Source: Deltaproteobacteria bacterium IMCC39146 (GTDB lineage: Bacteria > Desulfobacterota > Desulfuromonadia > Desulfuromonadales > BM103). From it: DNA of 64,000 nucleotides. The notes under the pieces were generated by a model. The model saw only the letters and a program-made list of their open reading frames with translations, was not told where the DNA came from and did not search any database. Numbering within the stretch: position 1 is the first letter of the stretch; every line of letters begins with the position of its first letter. Of this stretch, positions 27,499 through 35,467 are shown one piece after another. The DNA is taken from positions 62,001 through 126,000 of the forward strand of contig JARUHP010000008.1 of NCBI GenBank assembly GCA_030005635.1. Reading direction: 5' to 3'. The position numbers and the translations under genes are program-made.

Positions 27499-28602
27499 CT
27501 AAGAGCAGCGTTCTCCTGGCAATAGTTGGTCGTAAATTGCCAAAATCCGCTTAAACATTGTCTCTTCACTGAACAAGTCAACCGCTGGTCGCCTGGCATT
27601 AGCAGCCAACCTTTTTCGTAGGTCATCGTCAGTTGCGAGTTGCTCAATTGCCTTCTCAAGCCCCGCAATATCTTTCGCTTCAAAAAGTAGCATGTTGTCG
27701 TCGTAGAGGTCTGGTACACTCCCAACATTACGTGAGGCAACCGTTGGCAAATCCATCATCATTGCTTGCATCAAAGTTTGCGGGCCGGCCTCCTCATGTG
27801 AGGCCATAATAAAAACATCTAAAGCAGACAGGTAAGGTGCCGGATCATCCATATGGCCTAATGCATGAACATGCTCTTGTAGCTTGTGGTCTTTGATATA
27901 ATTATTTACCTTTGTAAGGTTTTTACCCCCTCCTACGATAAAAAAGTGCATGTTTGAATGTCTTGCACACAGTCTTCTTGCCGCTGACAGAAAATCATCA
28001 ATCCCTTTTCGTTGACTCAAAAAACCCAAAGTACCAATTGAAATGTCATCTTTTTTAAGTTTCAGTTTGTCCCTTTCACGACAGCGGTCATAATTTATGG
28101 CAGAAAAGCGGTTTTGATCCTGACCTGAAGGTATGGAAGTGACTTTTTGAGGGCACAAACCAAAATCATCAACAAGCTGATTTTTGACGTTGCTTCCCGT
28201 AGGGATGATGTGATCCGCTAGACGATACATAAAAGCTGATCTATGACGAGCTTGTGTTTTGGGGTGGTGTTGTGAACGTATAAATTTGATTCCAGCCAGT
28301 TTTGCTGCAACCCAACCGATACACATATCCTTACTACTATGACAATTTAAAATGTCAATACGATTTCTTTTAATCAGGCGGTACAGTTTGACCAAAGAAA
28401 GGCAATCAAGATTGTGAGTAAACTCTATTGAGTAAACAGACATATCCTCAGCACGTGCCATCTTGCCTATTTGTGAATTCGCGGGGCAAGCTAACAATGT
28501 TTCAACACCATGTTGCTCCATTCCCCTCATCTCCTGAAGGGTGCGCATGTGTTGTCCGCCCCAACTACGGGAAGATTCAGTATGAAGTACCTTTATTGCC
28601 AT
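27499..28602 (-). CDS. GT4 glycosyltransferase
   Basis: A 367-residue GT4 enzyme on the minus strand. It begins IKVLHTESSRSWGGQ with the acceptor glycine loop and has IDILNCHSSKD, IGTLGFLSQRKGIDDFL and ASHEEAGPQTLMQAMMMDLP, the last with the EX7E region altered. DVFIMAS and the GSVPDL segment are standard for the family. It opens the accessory island and is probably an outer-core or O-chain transferase. The specific sugar is unknown. Confidence 0.83.
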   Translation of the reverse strand: MAIKVLHTESSRSWGGQHMRTLQEMRGMEQHGVETLLACPANSQIGKMARAEDMSVYSIEFTHNLDCLSLVKLYRLIKRNRIDILNCHSSKDMCIGWVAAKLAGIKFIRSQHHPKTQARHRSAFMYRLADHIIPTGSNVKNQLVDDFGLCPQKVTSIPSGQDQNRFSAINYDRCRERDKLKLKKDDISIGTLGFLSQRKGIDDFLSAARRLCARHSNMHFFIVGGGKNLTKVNNYIKDHKLQEHVHALGHMDDPAPYLSALDVFIMASHEEAGPQTLMQAMMMDLPTVASRNVGSVPDLYDDNMLLFEAKDIAGLEKAIEQLATDDDLRKRLAANARRPAVDLFSEETMFKRILAIYDQLLPGERCS

Positions 28603-28639
28603 TTTGTTCCCCTGAAGTTATTGCTTTATCTTGTGCTAT

Positions 28640-29183
28640 TTATTTGATCTGGTGTGCATTACTGCGAGGGAAAGAACCTTTATAACAGTCTTTTCCTAAA
28701 AAAGGGTTAAGTTTCTCAAATCCATCCCCTTCACAAATATTCATTTGTAATAAATCACCTTTTCGGCCTGCAAAATAACTTTGAACCTCATCGTGATGTC
28801 TTGCATGTGTGTTAGCGAAAAGTTTGCGGTCAAAAGCGTGTGTTCCGTAAAACAGTTTTCTCAATACTTTTGTCCGCAGAATGATCTTGAAGCCTGGGGC
28901 AAAGCGATAATAGCTTTGACAAGATTCCAGCCATGAGTCCAGGTCTCGAACAGTATGAATAAATTTGGACCCTGGAAATTTTTCGTCAAGTTTGTTTATA
29001 AAGATGCGCAACAGGTAGATCGGTCAAAGCGTCGTACAAATCAAATTCACGCCTTTTTATCGAGAGGCGGCCAAAGTAAAAATTCATCGATGGATAATGA
29101 CGGACTTGGTACCCCAATAAATCAAGGGCTGCAACAAGACTGGACGTAGCCGTACGCGAAAGACCTATGCCAAAAAATTTCAT
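28640..29183 (-). pseudogene. Sulfotransferase, frameshifted
   Basis: Two overlapping minus-strand frames together make one sulfotransferase of about 180 residues. The first part starts MKFFGIGLSRTATSSL, the 5'-phosphosulfate loop of PAPS-dependent enzymes, and ends after DLPVAHLYKQ. The second continues as LDEKFPGSKFIHTVRDLDSWLE, which contains the expected 3'-phosphate-binding region. A single extra A in the AAACAAACTT run near 28990-28998 explains the shift: the total length is one base more than a multiple of three. It may be a real mutation or a sequencing error. Confidence 0.75.
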
Positions 29184-29352
29184 TAATACCTATTAAATAG
29201 TAGGCAATTGCTAGAATAAAACATGTGATGTGTCTGTAATTTAAGTTATTGTTGAAATTATTTCAATCCTCAGTGTCTTGACCGTTTTTAATCTGTTGGT
29301 TTAAGTTTATTGTTCCTAGCCTAAATGTTTTGGTTTATTGTATGGTTTTTGC

Positions 29353-29484
29353 ATGGATAAAATGTTTGTTTTAGGTGTTGGGGCACAAAGAGACGGAATT
29401 GTATGGTTACACAGTCATCTGGACTCTTTTGCTTTTTTAAGGTTTGGGCAGCTAAAAGAATATCACGGCTGTGGAATGAAATAG
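29353..29484 (+). pseudogene. Sulfotransferase N-terminal remnant
   Basis: A 43-codon open frame reads MDKMFVLGVGAQRDGIVWLH, then HLDSF and LKEYH before a TAG. It follows the pattern of sulfotransferase N-termini (GAQKAGTTWLH, then KEYH), but the phosphosulfate loop is damaged (RDGIV in place of KAGTT) and the rest of the gene is gone. No downstream frame continues the homology. It is therefore read as the stub of a deleted sulfotransferase gene. Confidence 0.6.
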
Positions 29485-29508
29485 GTTGAATGCCATTCTT
29501 CTCGGTTT

Positions 29509-30324
29509 TTATGGCTCTGCCTGTAAACGTGAATTCAGTGAGTAATGTGAAAAAACTTGGTCAATCTGTTCATCATTTCGATAGCTTACATTCTCTTTGC
29601 GCAAGGCGTGCTGTTGCGATTCCTTGAGTTCATGGAAGTTCTTTTTGTAAAAAGAAATTTTACGGCAAGGGGTTCCATGGATAAGGCTCATCGCCTTAAA
29701 CCAGATGTCGTCTCCATGCGGAGCTAAATTCATAAATTGATCTTGGTCGTATACATCCCGACTAAAGCAGCCGGGAGGGTAGAGCACGCCACCAACGCCA
29801 ACGGGGAATACATTTAAAGACGAAGTTTCTGTTGTCAGATTGGGCCAGGTTTTGTAGCTTCCCAATAATCCGTTGCTATTGAAAGTCATCATCCTGGCCC
29901 TATGGCATATGACTTCGGCAGGATGTTTCTGATGTTCCCTGTAGAGGGCTTGCAACCAGTTAAAAGGATAAATGACATCGTCATCAGCTGTAACGATAAT
30001 TGCGTCAGGGTGTTTTCTTAGGCACGGGATCAGCTTTTTGTACGAGCGGATGTTACTATAGTAATCAATTTCCAGGCCGTACTTCACCAGCTTAGCAACG
30101 TTTGATGGCAGGTGTTGTTTATCTTCTTCTGCTATACAGAGGTAGATTCTGCCTGGTTTGAGGCTTTGGCCGAAAAGGCTTTCCAGTACGAGAGTAAGTT
30201 TTTTGAACCTGGGTGGATAACTGGTTAGGGAGACGATTAGCCCATCTCCATCGAGATGGTCTTTGGACATGTACTGTCTAAACGTCGATTTAAAATGCAG
30301 GACCGTTTCAAGAAGAGGCATCAT
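29509..30324 (-). CDS. GT-A fold glycosyltransferase
   Basis: A 271-residue minus-strand protein. IVSLTSYPPRFKKL opens a GT-A domain, AIIVTADDDVIYP has the metal-binding acidic motif, and HGDDIWFKAM is a probable catalytic segment. There is no signal peptide. It resembles glycosyltransferases found in capsule and LPS loci. The donor sugar is unknown. The 139-base region upstream is shared with the divergent sulfotransferase at 30464. Confidence 0.7.
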   Translation of the reverse strand: MMPLLETVLHFKSTFRQYMSKDHLDGDGLIVSLTSYPPRFKKLTLVLESLFGQSLKPGRIYLCIAEEDKQHLPSNVAKLVKYGLEIDYYSNIRSYKKLIPCLRKHPDAIIVTADDDVIYPFNWLQALYREHQKHPAEVICHRARMMTFNSNGLLGSYKTWPNLTTETSSLNVFPVGVGGVLYPPGCFSRDVYDQDQFMNLAPHGDDIWFKAMSLIHGTPCRKISFYKKNFHELKESQQHALRKENVSYRNDEQIDQVFSHYSLNSRLQAEP

Positions 30325-30463
30325 TATCCTTTGTCCAATTCATTGGCTTGTTGATAAAGAAACGAGTCAATTAAAGAAACATGACTCAACAACAAAAGTT
30401 TATACTCAAAAGCATAGTTTGGGAACTAGAATTATTAATGTAGCAAATACGTAAGAGGGAATT

Positions 30464-31126
30464 ATGGCCTTGCTTGAGAAAATGCAAAGAAAAGCGAGTA
30501 ACTTTATTCCTATGTATCCTTATCAGGACTTCAATTTAAGACATAAATGTATTTTTATCCATATCCCTAAAAATGCTGGGACGAGTGTTTTGAAGTCTCT
30601 TGGTTGGACCAAGAAAAGATGGCATCGCTCATATAGTGATTACAAAATGGCTGATTCGAAAAAGTTCAAAAGTTTTTATAAGTTTACGGTAGTAAGGAAT
30701 CCCTATGATAGAGTGGTTTCAATCTATGAATATCTCAGGGCTGGCGGAAATCAGAAGGAGCCAGATTTAAAAATCTCGGATGCTTTAAGTGGCAAATCCT
30801 TCAAATATTTTGTGTGTGAGTTTTTAGATGAATATAGAATCCACGAGATTCTCGTAGCCAAACCCCAGTATCTTTTCCTCTGTGATTTCTCCGGCAAAAT
30901 TTATGTCGACTTTGTTGCAAGATACGAGAATCTTGAAGAAGACATGGGCGTTGTTTTGAGGGAGTTGAACATCAGGAAATCACAACTTGAGAAGGTTAAC
31001 CAAACACCAAGAGGCGATTGGAAAGGTTATTATAATGATCAAGAAGTTATACGCAGGATAAATGCGCTATATAAAAAAGATTTTGAACTGTTCAATTATG
31101 GAATGATTAAACTGCCGTTAGAATGA
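30464..31126 (+). CDS. Sulfotransferase family 2 protein
   Basis: A 220-residue PAPS-dependent carbohydrate sulfotransferase of the Sulfotransfer_2 type (chondroitin/HNK-1-like). The 5'-phosphosulfate loop is IHIPKNAGTS (residues 32-41) and the 3'-phosphate site is FTVVRNPYDRVVSIYEY (74-90). There is no signal peptide or membrane anchor, so it would act in the cytoplasm on a lipid-linked or nucleotide-linked glycan. The acceptor is unknown. It is AT-rich compared with the lipid A operon. Confidence 0.87.
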   Translation: MALLEKMQRKASNFIPMYPYQDFNLRHKCIFIHIPKNAGTSVLKSLGWTKKRWHRSYSDYKMADSKKFKSFYKFTVVRNPYDRVVSIYEYLRAGGNQKEPDLKISDALSGKSFKYFVCEFLDEYRIHEILVAKPQYLFLCDFSGKIYVDFVARYENLEEDMGVVLRELNIRKSQLEKVNQTPRGDWKGYYNDQEVIRRINALYKKDFELFNYGMIKLPLE

Positions 31127-31221
31127 CCCTTTGAAAATATATACTTATTTTTGTGATCCACCCTTGACTGCTTTGTGGAGAACGCAATAGTTCTATAGTT
31201 TGTAGAGATTTTGAGGATTCA

Positions 31222-32049
31222 ATGCTACAGGAAAAGCCGCTGGTAACAATTGTTATTCCTTCCCACAACCGTCCCGAGATGCTCTCTAGGGCTGTAGGTT
31301 CGGTGTTGAATCAGACCTATAATCGTCTCGAAGTTATCATTGTTGATGATCATTCCGATAAAAAAACGTTAGCAGTTGGTTCAGCGTTGGCTGAACATCA
31401 ACAGGTTAAACTTTTAAAATCCCCTGGGACAGGGGCGTGTGCTGCAAGAAATTTCGGAATCAAGAACGCTACGGGAGAGTTTGTTACTGGCCTCGATGAT
31501 GATGATCTTTTTACTCCACGGCGGGTCGAGAAATTATTTGCTGCTTATGATGAGGAATATGCTTTTGTCGCTGCGAGATCGACAATTTTTACCGAAAATC
31601 ATATACCTGATGTTGATGAAGAAAAGGGTCGGGTCAGATTTTTTACCCTTAAGCGAATGTTGGACACCAACCGAATCGGTAATCAAGTTTTTGCAAGAAA
31701 GGAAAGGTTCCTGGAGGTTGGAGGTTTCGATGAAGCATTAAGTGCTCGTCAGGATTATGACTTGTGGGTAAGGCTTGTAGAGAAATATGGAAAAGCAAAG
31801 ATTATTACCAATATTTTGTATCTAAGAAATGAAAATGTAGATTATAAGAGGATTTCCAGGTCAAAGAGTCGGGAGAGGGGGCTTTTGCAGTTTTACAATA
31901 AGCACAATCATAAAATGACTTTCAAGCAAAGAGTCAAGTATCTTTCAATGTTGTCTGCTGTCGGAACTTTAGAAATTAATTTGTCGCAGGCACTAATATC
32001 AGCTTGTAAGCCGACAGCAGACGTTGAAAAGCTATTCAATCATTTGTGA
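31222..32049 (+). CDS. GT2 glycosyltransferase
   Basis: A 275-residue GT-A family 2 enzyme. TIVIPSHNRPEMLSRAVGSV begins the nucleotide-binding fold, VIIVDDHSD follows, and GLDDDDLFTP supplies the metal-binding motif near residue 92. RQDYDLWVRL is the typical catalytic-base segment. It lies between two sulfotransferases, so it may add the sugar that one of them sulfates. AT-rich. Specificity is unknown. Confidence 0.87.
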   Translation: MLQEKPLVTIVIPSHNRPEMLSRAVGSVLNQTYNRLEVIIVDDHSDKKTLAVGSALAEHQQVKLLKSPGTGACAARNFGIKNATGEFVTGLDDDDLFTPRRVEKLFAAYDEEYAFVAARSTIFTENHIPDVDEEKGRVRFFTLKRMLDTNRIGNQVFARKERFLEVGGFDEALSARQDYDLWVRLVEKYGKAKIITNILYLRNENVDYKRISRSKSRERGLLQFYNKHNHKMTFKQRVKYLSMLSAVGTLEINLSQALISACKPTADVEKLFNHL

Positions 32050-32093
32050 TTTTCTATCACTAAAGTAATTAACTGTAATTTCAAACTATTCAT

Positions 32094-32906
32094 ATGCAAA
32101 GTTATCTCAAAAAGATACGAAGTTTGACGTGGAGGTGGCGGTCTCTCCCCGACTTTATGATCATTGGTGCTCAAAAAGCTGGAACGACAAGTTTATTTGA
32201 CTACCTTAGTCAACATCCACAGTTGGCCCCTGCATTTAAGAAAGAAGTCCATTTCTTCGATGGAGGAATAAATCCTGATATAGAGACTTATCCAGAAGGA
32301 GCCGGTTGGTATCAGTCACATTTCCCATTAAAAATTTCCCTTGGTTCTGGTGCTAAGGTATATGAAGCTTCTCCTTTATATATATTCAACCCACTTGTCC
32401 CTCAAAGGATCTATAGAGATCTACCTAATGTAAAAATCATAGCAATGTTGCGCAACCCTACTGAAAGAGCAATCTCCCATTATTTTCATGTGAAGCAAAG
32501 GGGGAAGGAGCCTCTGTCGATAATGGAAGCCTTATTCGCTGAAGATGAGCGGCTACAGAAAATAATTGAAAGCAGAGATTATAAAAATATCGATTACAGA
32601 CTATATTCTTACAAAAGTCGTGGGCTGTATTTTCAGCAGCTAAGCAGATATTTCGAATGTTTCTCTGAACACAATTGCTTGGTGCTCAACAGCGAAATGC
32701 TTTTTTCAGATCCACAGAAAACTTTAAAAAAGGTGTTTGAGTTTGTTGGGGTTGACACAGACCAAGAGATAAAAAATCTTAAACCCAAAAATGTAGGTCG
32801 CATCAAAAAAAATGTAAACAATGATGTCTATGAATATTTAGATGATTTTTTTGCTCCCCATAACAAGCTTCTCTATGAACTAATTAAAGAAGATTATGGC
32901 TGGTGA
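32094..32906 (+). CDS. Sulfotransferase (heparan N-sulfotransferase-like)
   Basis: A 270-residue PAPS-dependent sulfotransferase. The phosphosulfate loop is IIGAQKAGTTSLFDYL (about residues 23-38), followed by KKEVHFFD and the 3'-phosphate site VKIIAMLRNPTERAISHY (113-130). This motif set is typical of the Sulfotransfer_1 family including heparan sulfate and NodH-like enzymes. It is cytosolic, with no signal peptide. Strongly AT-rich. The acceptor glycan is unknown; LPS or a capsule-like chain is suggested by the neighbours. Confidence 0.88.
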   Translation: MQSYLKKIRSLTWRWRSLPDFMIIGAQKAGTTSLFDYLSQHPQLAPAFKKEVHFFDGGINPDIETYPEGAGWYQSHFPLKISLGSGAKVYEASPLYIFNPLVPQRIYRDLPNVKIIAMLRNPTERAISHYFHVKQRGKEPLSIMEALFAEDERLQKIIESRDYKNIDYRLYSYKSRGLYFQQLSRYFECFSEHNCLVLNSEMLFSDPQKTLKKVFEFVGVDTDQEIKNLKPKNVGRIKKNVNNDVYEYLDDFFAPHNKLLYELIKEDYGW

Positions 32907-33014
32907 ATCGATCGCTCACAAAATACATTTCATATATGGCCAGTATGAAACGTTGATATCTATTGTAGCCATTCGTAGTGTGTGAAATTCTTTAATCTTA
33001 AGGTAGAACTGTTT

Positions 33015-33707
33015 ATGATTATTAGCCACAAGTATAAGTATATTTTCCTGAAAACTAATAAGACAGCAGGGACTTCAATAGAAATTGCTCTTTCAAAGTT
33101 TTGTGCTCCAAATGATATTATTACGCCAATATCACCTCAAGATGAATACACCAGAAAAAGTATGGGTGGAGTGAGCCCACAAAAATGTTTTGCCCCTCTT
33201 TGTTCTTATAGATTTAAAGATTTTAAAAACAGGCTGCTTCGAGGAAAAAGAAAACTTCAATTTTACAATCATATTGATGCCGCAAAGGTTAAGAGACTTA
33301 TAGGCGAGGAAGTGTGGGAGAGTTACTACAAGTTTTGTGTTGAGAGAAACCCATGGGATAGAGTGATCTCGGCATACTACTGGAGATATAAACAAGAGCA
33401 TCGTCCAAGCATTTTAGAGTTTCTTGAATCTAATAAGTCAAATGTTCTCAAACGTCGAGGTCGTGATGTTTATTCTATTGATGGTCAAGTTGCGGTAGAT
33501 AAAGTCTGTTGTTTCGAAAATCTTCATGAAGATCTGGAAGCTGTGAGAATAAAGGTAGGGTTGCCTGAAACGTTGAGTTTACCTAAAGCAAAATCTTCAC
33601 ATCGTTCTGACAAACGTTCTTACAGAGATATCCTCAGCGATCAAGAAAGAAATATAATTTCAAGCCGTTTTGAACAGGAAATTAGAATGTTTGGGTATGA
33701 ATTTTAA
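33015..33707 (+). CDS. Sulfotransferase family 2 protein
   Basis: A 230-residue Sulfotransfer_2-type enzyme. FLKTNKTAGTSIE (about residues 11-23) is the phosphosulfate loop and FCVERNPWDRVISAYY (107-122) the 3'-phosphate site. The ATG at 33015 is chosen because relatives begin MIISHKYK. A GTG at 32982 in frame is possible but has no better ribosome site. It differs clearly from the other sulfotransferases here, so recent duplication is unlikely. AT-rich. Confidence 0.85.
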   Translation: MIISHKYKYIFLKTNKTAGTSIEIALSKFCAPNDIITPISPQDEYTRKSMGGVSPQKCFAPLCSYRFKDFKNRLLRGKRKLQFYNHIDAAKVKRLIGEEVWESYYKFCVERNPWDRVISAYYWRYKQEHRPSILEFLESNKSNVLKRRGRDVYSIDGQVAVDKVCCFENLHEDLEAVRIKVGLPETLSLPKAKSSHRSDKRSYRDILSDQERNIISSRFEQEIRMFGYEF

Positions 33708-33786
33708 CTCAAGGATAGTGAGATCTGGTTTTTAATTAGAATTATTTTGATGCTTGTGCCGTTTTTTTGTTGCCGAGATAGAGAAC

Positions 33787-34500
33787 ATGATTTGCCACCA
33801 CTATAAATGCATATTTGTACATATACCAAAGAATGCTGGTCAGAGCATTGAACATGTTTTTCTGAACCTTTTAGGTCTACAGTGGGAAACCCGTGCACCT
33901 TTACTGCTTCGTGAAAATGATAAGCCAGAGCTCGGACCGCCACGACTGGCACATTTAAAGGCCGATGAATATGTTTCCTGCAAATATATCCCTCAATGGA
34001 TGTTTGATGATTATTTTAAGTTTGCTTTTGTGAGAAACCCTTGGAGCCGCGTGGTGTCCATCTACAAATATTTTGGCTATCACAAAAAATGCAGTTTTAA
34101 AGCTTTTCTGATGGGGGATTTTAAATCGGTCATATCCGTAGATATGGGCTGGTTTGTGAGGCCTCAGGCGGAGTTTATATATAATCGTAATGGGGAAATG
34201 CTGGTGGATTATGTGGGCAAATTTGAAACTCTGCAGCAAGATTTCGATTCTGTGAGTGAAACGATTGGCATTCCTGTAAAGCCACTGCCGCACATTAACC
34301 AATCGCGAAATAGACGGGAAGAAAAATCGTCAGAGAGGCCTTTTGTTTTTAACAAACTAAAGTGCAAGATCAGTAAGAAATATCCATCGAAATATAGCAG
34401 ATATCAGGATTATTATGATCAGGAATCTGTAGCTTTTGTTACTGAACTCTATAGCAGAGATGTTGTGTTGTTTAATTATAAGTTTGATGAGTCAGAATGA
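33787..34500 (+). CDS. Sulfotransferase family 2 protein
   Basis: A 237-residue PAPS-dependent sulfotransferase. The loop FVHIPKNAGQSIEHVF lies at residues 10-25, and FAFVRNPWSRVVSIYKYF at 79-96 binds the 3'-phosphate. ATG 33787 with GAGATAGAG upstream is preferred over an in-frame TTG at 33754. A GC-rich hairpin begins three bases after the stop. Its best match within the window is the enzyme at 30464. AT-rich. Confidence 0.87.
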   Translation: MICHHYKCIFVHIPKNAGQSIEHVFLNLLGLQWETRAPLLLRENDKPELGPPRLAHLKADEYVSCKYIPQWMFDDYFKFAFVRNPWSRVVSIYKYFGYHKKCSFKAFLMGDFKSVISVDMGWFVRPQAEFIYNRNGEMLVDYVGKFETLQQDFDSVSETIGIPVKPLPHINQSRNRREEKSSERPFVFNKLKCKISKKYPSKYSRYQDYYDQESVAFVTELYSRDVVLFNYKFDESE

Positions 34501-34503
34501 ACA

Positions 34504-34525
34504 ACCCCGCCATAAGCAGCGGGGT
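34504..34525. terminator. GC-rich hairpin after the sulfotransferase run
   Basis: ACCCCGC (34504-34510) pairs with GCGGGGT (34519-34525) across an eight-base loop. No T-tract follows. A second perfect hairpin, GCCGC-AA-GCGGC, lies at 34556-34567. Together they mark the end of the AT-rich block and may be a terminator or a repeat-element boundary. Confidence 0.5.
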
Positions 34526-34555
34526 ATCAACAGCATGCAACCTTTATAAAATCAC

Positions 34556-34567
34556 GCCGCAAGCGGC
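34556..34567. repeat. GCCGCAAGCGGC palindromic element
   Basis: A perfect five-base stem with AA loop is followed by GGGTATTAGACCC, a second small inverted repeat. The block separates AT-rich sulfotransferase genes from a more GC-rich one, so it may be the footprint of an inserted element. Confidence 0.4.
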
Positions 34568-34630
34568 TGGGTATTAGACCCGCGCTACGCAATTAAAGTT
34601 AAAACACTTGTTTGAAAGTGAGGTTCTTCT

Positions 34631-35458
34631 TTGTCAAAGAGTAAAGTTGCGCGTTATCCTGCGTATTTAATGAGAGGTTGGTTGGGTAGCCTTGGGCTGT
34701 TTGGGAACCTGGCCACACCATTATTGGTTGTTGGCTCTCCAAACTCTGGAACGAGAGCTCTGGCTGAGGCGATCTCAGCACATCCGGCGATTACCGACCG
34801 CAGTGAAGCTCGTCTGTTGTGGGACAAGGATTTCCACGCTAAACGTAACGACACCTTCAAAACGGCTGATGCTGTCCGGGCTAAGGACCGAGTCCGTCTT
34901 CGTGGAAATTTCTGCTACTACCAATGGGCAGACAAAAAGCCTATGGTCATGAACAGGCATCCGGAGAATAGTGTGCGGATTCATTTCATGAAGGAGATTT
35001 TCCCTGAGGCTAAACTTGTTCATATTGTGCGCGACGGTCATGCGACAATCTGTAGTAATTATACAAGCGCCATAAAAAAGGAAGATCGACGTATTCACCC
35101 GTTTGGCGGCTATATCCGTCCCCAGGGCTGGAGAGAGTGGGTGGACCGTCCTGTTTTGGAACAACTGAGCTACATGTGGAATACTGCCAGTCTGTACGCA
35201 TCTCAGGAAGGGGCTAAATATGGTGATGATTTCCTCGAGGTGAAATACGAAGATCTTCCAGATAATTCAATGTCAATCATTCCCAAAATATGGGCACTGC
35301 TTGGTCTAGAGAGTTCAGATGAGATATTGTCAAATATGCCTGTTTTTGAAAACCGTAACGACAAATGGCGCAAGGTCTTTTCTGATGAGCAAGTTGAAAC
35401 GATAGAGACAATTGCCCGTCCTGCTTTTAAGCATTTCGGCTATCCTTTAGTGAGCTAG
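34631..35458 (+). CDS. Sulfotransferase family 3-like protein
   Basis: A 275-residue sulfotransferase. LLVVGSPNSGTRALAEAI (residues 31-48) is the PAPS loop and LVHIVRDGHATICSNY (129-144) the 3'-phosphate site; VKYEDL near residue 208 is typical of the family. The start is TTG 34631 with GTGAGG eight bases upstream. Its base composition is closer to the lipid A operon than to the four AT-rich sulfotransferases before it, which suggests a separate origin. The LapC/YejM-like gene follows ten bases later, so they are probably cotranscribed. Confidence 0.83.
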   Translation: MSKSKVARYPAYLMRGWLGSLGLFGNLATPLLVVGSPNSGTRALAEAISAHPAITDRSEARLLWDKDFHAKRNDTFKTADAVRAKDRVRLRGNFCYYQWADKKPMVMNRHPENSVRIHFMKEIFPEAKLVHIVRDGHATICSNYTSAIKKEDRRIHPFGGYIRPQGWREWVDRPVLEQLSYMWNTASLYASQEGAKYGDDFLEVKYEDLPDNSMSIIPKIWALLGLESSDEILSNMPVFENRNDKWRKVFSDEQVETIETIARPAFKHFGYPLVS

Positions 35459-35467
35459 TTGAGTTAA

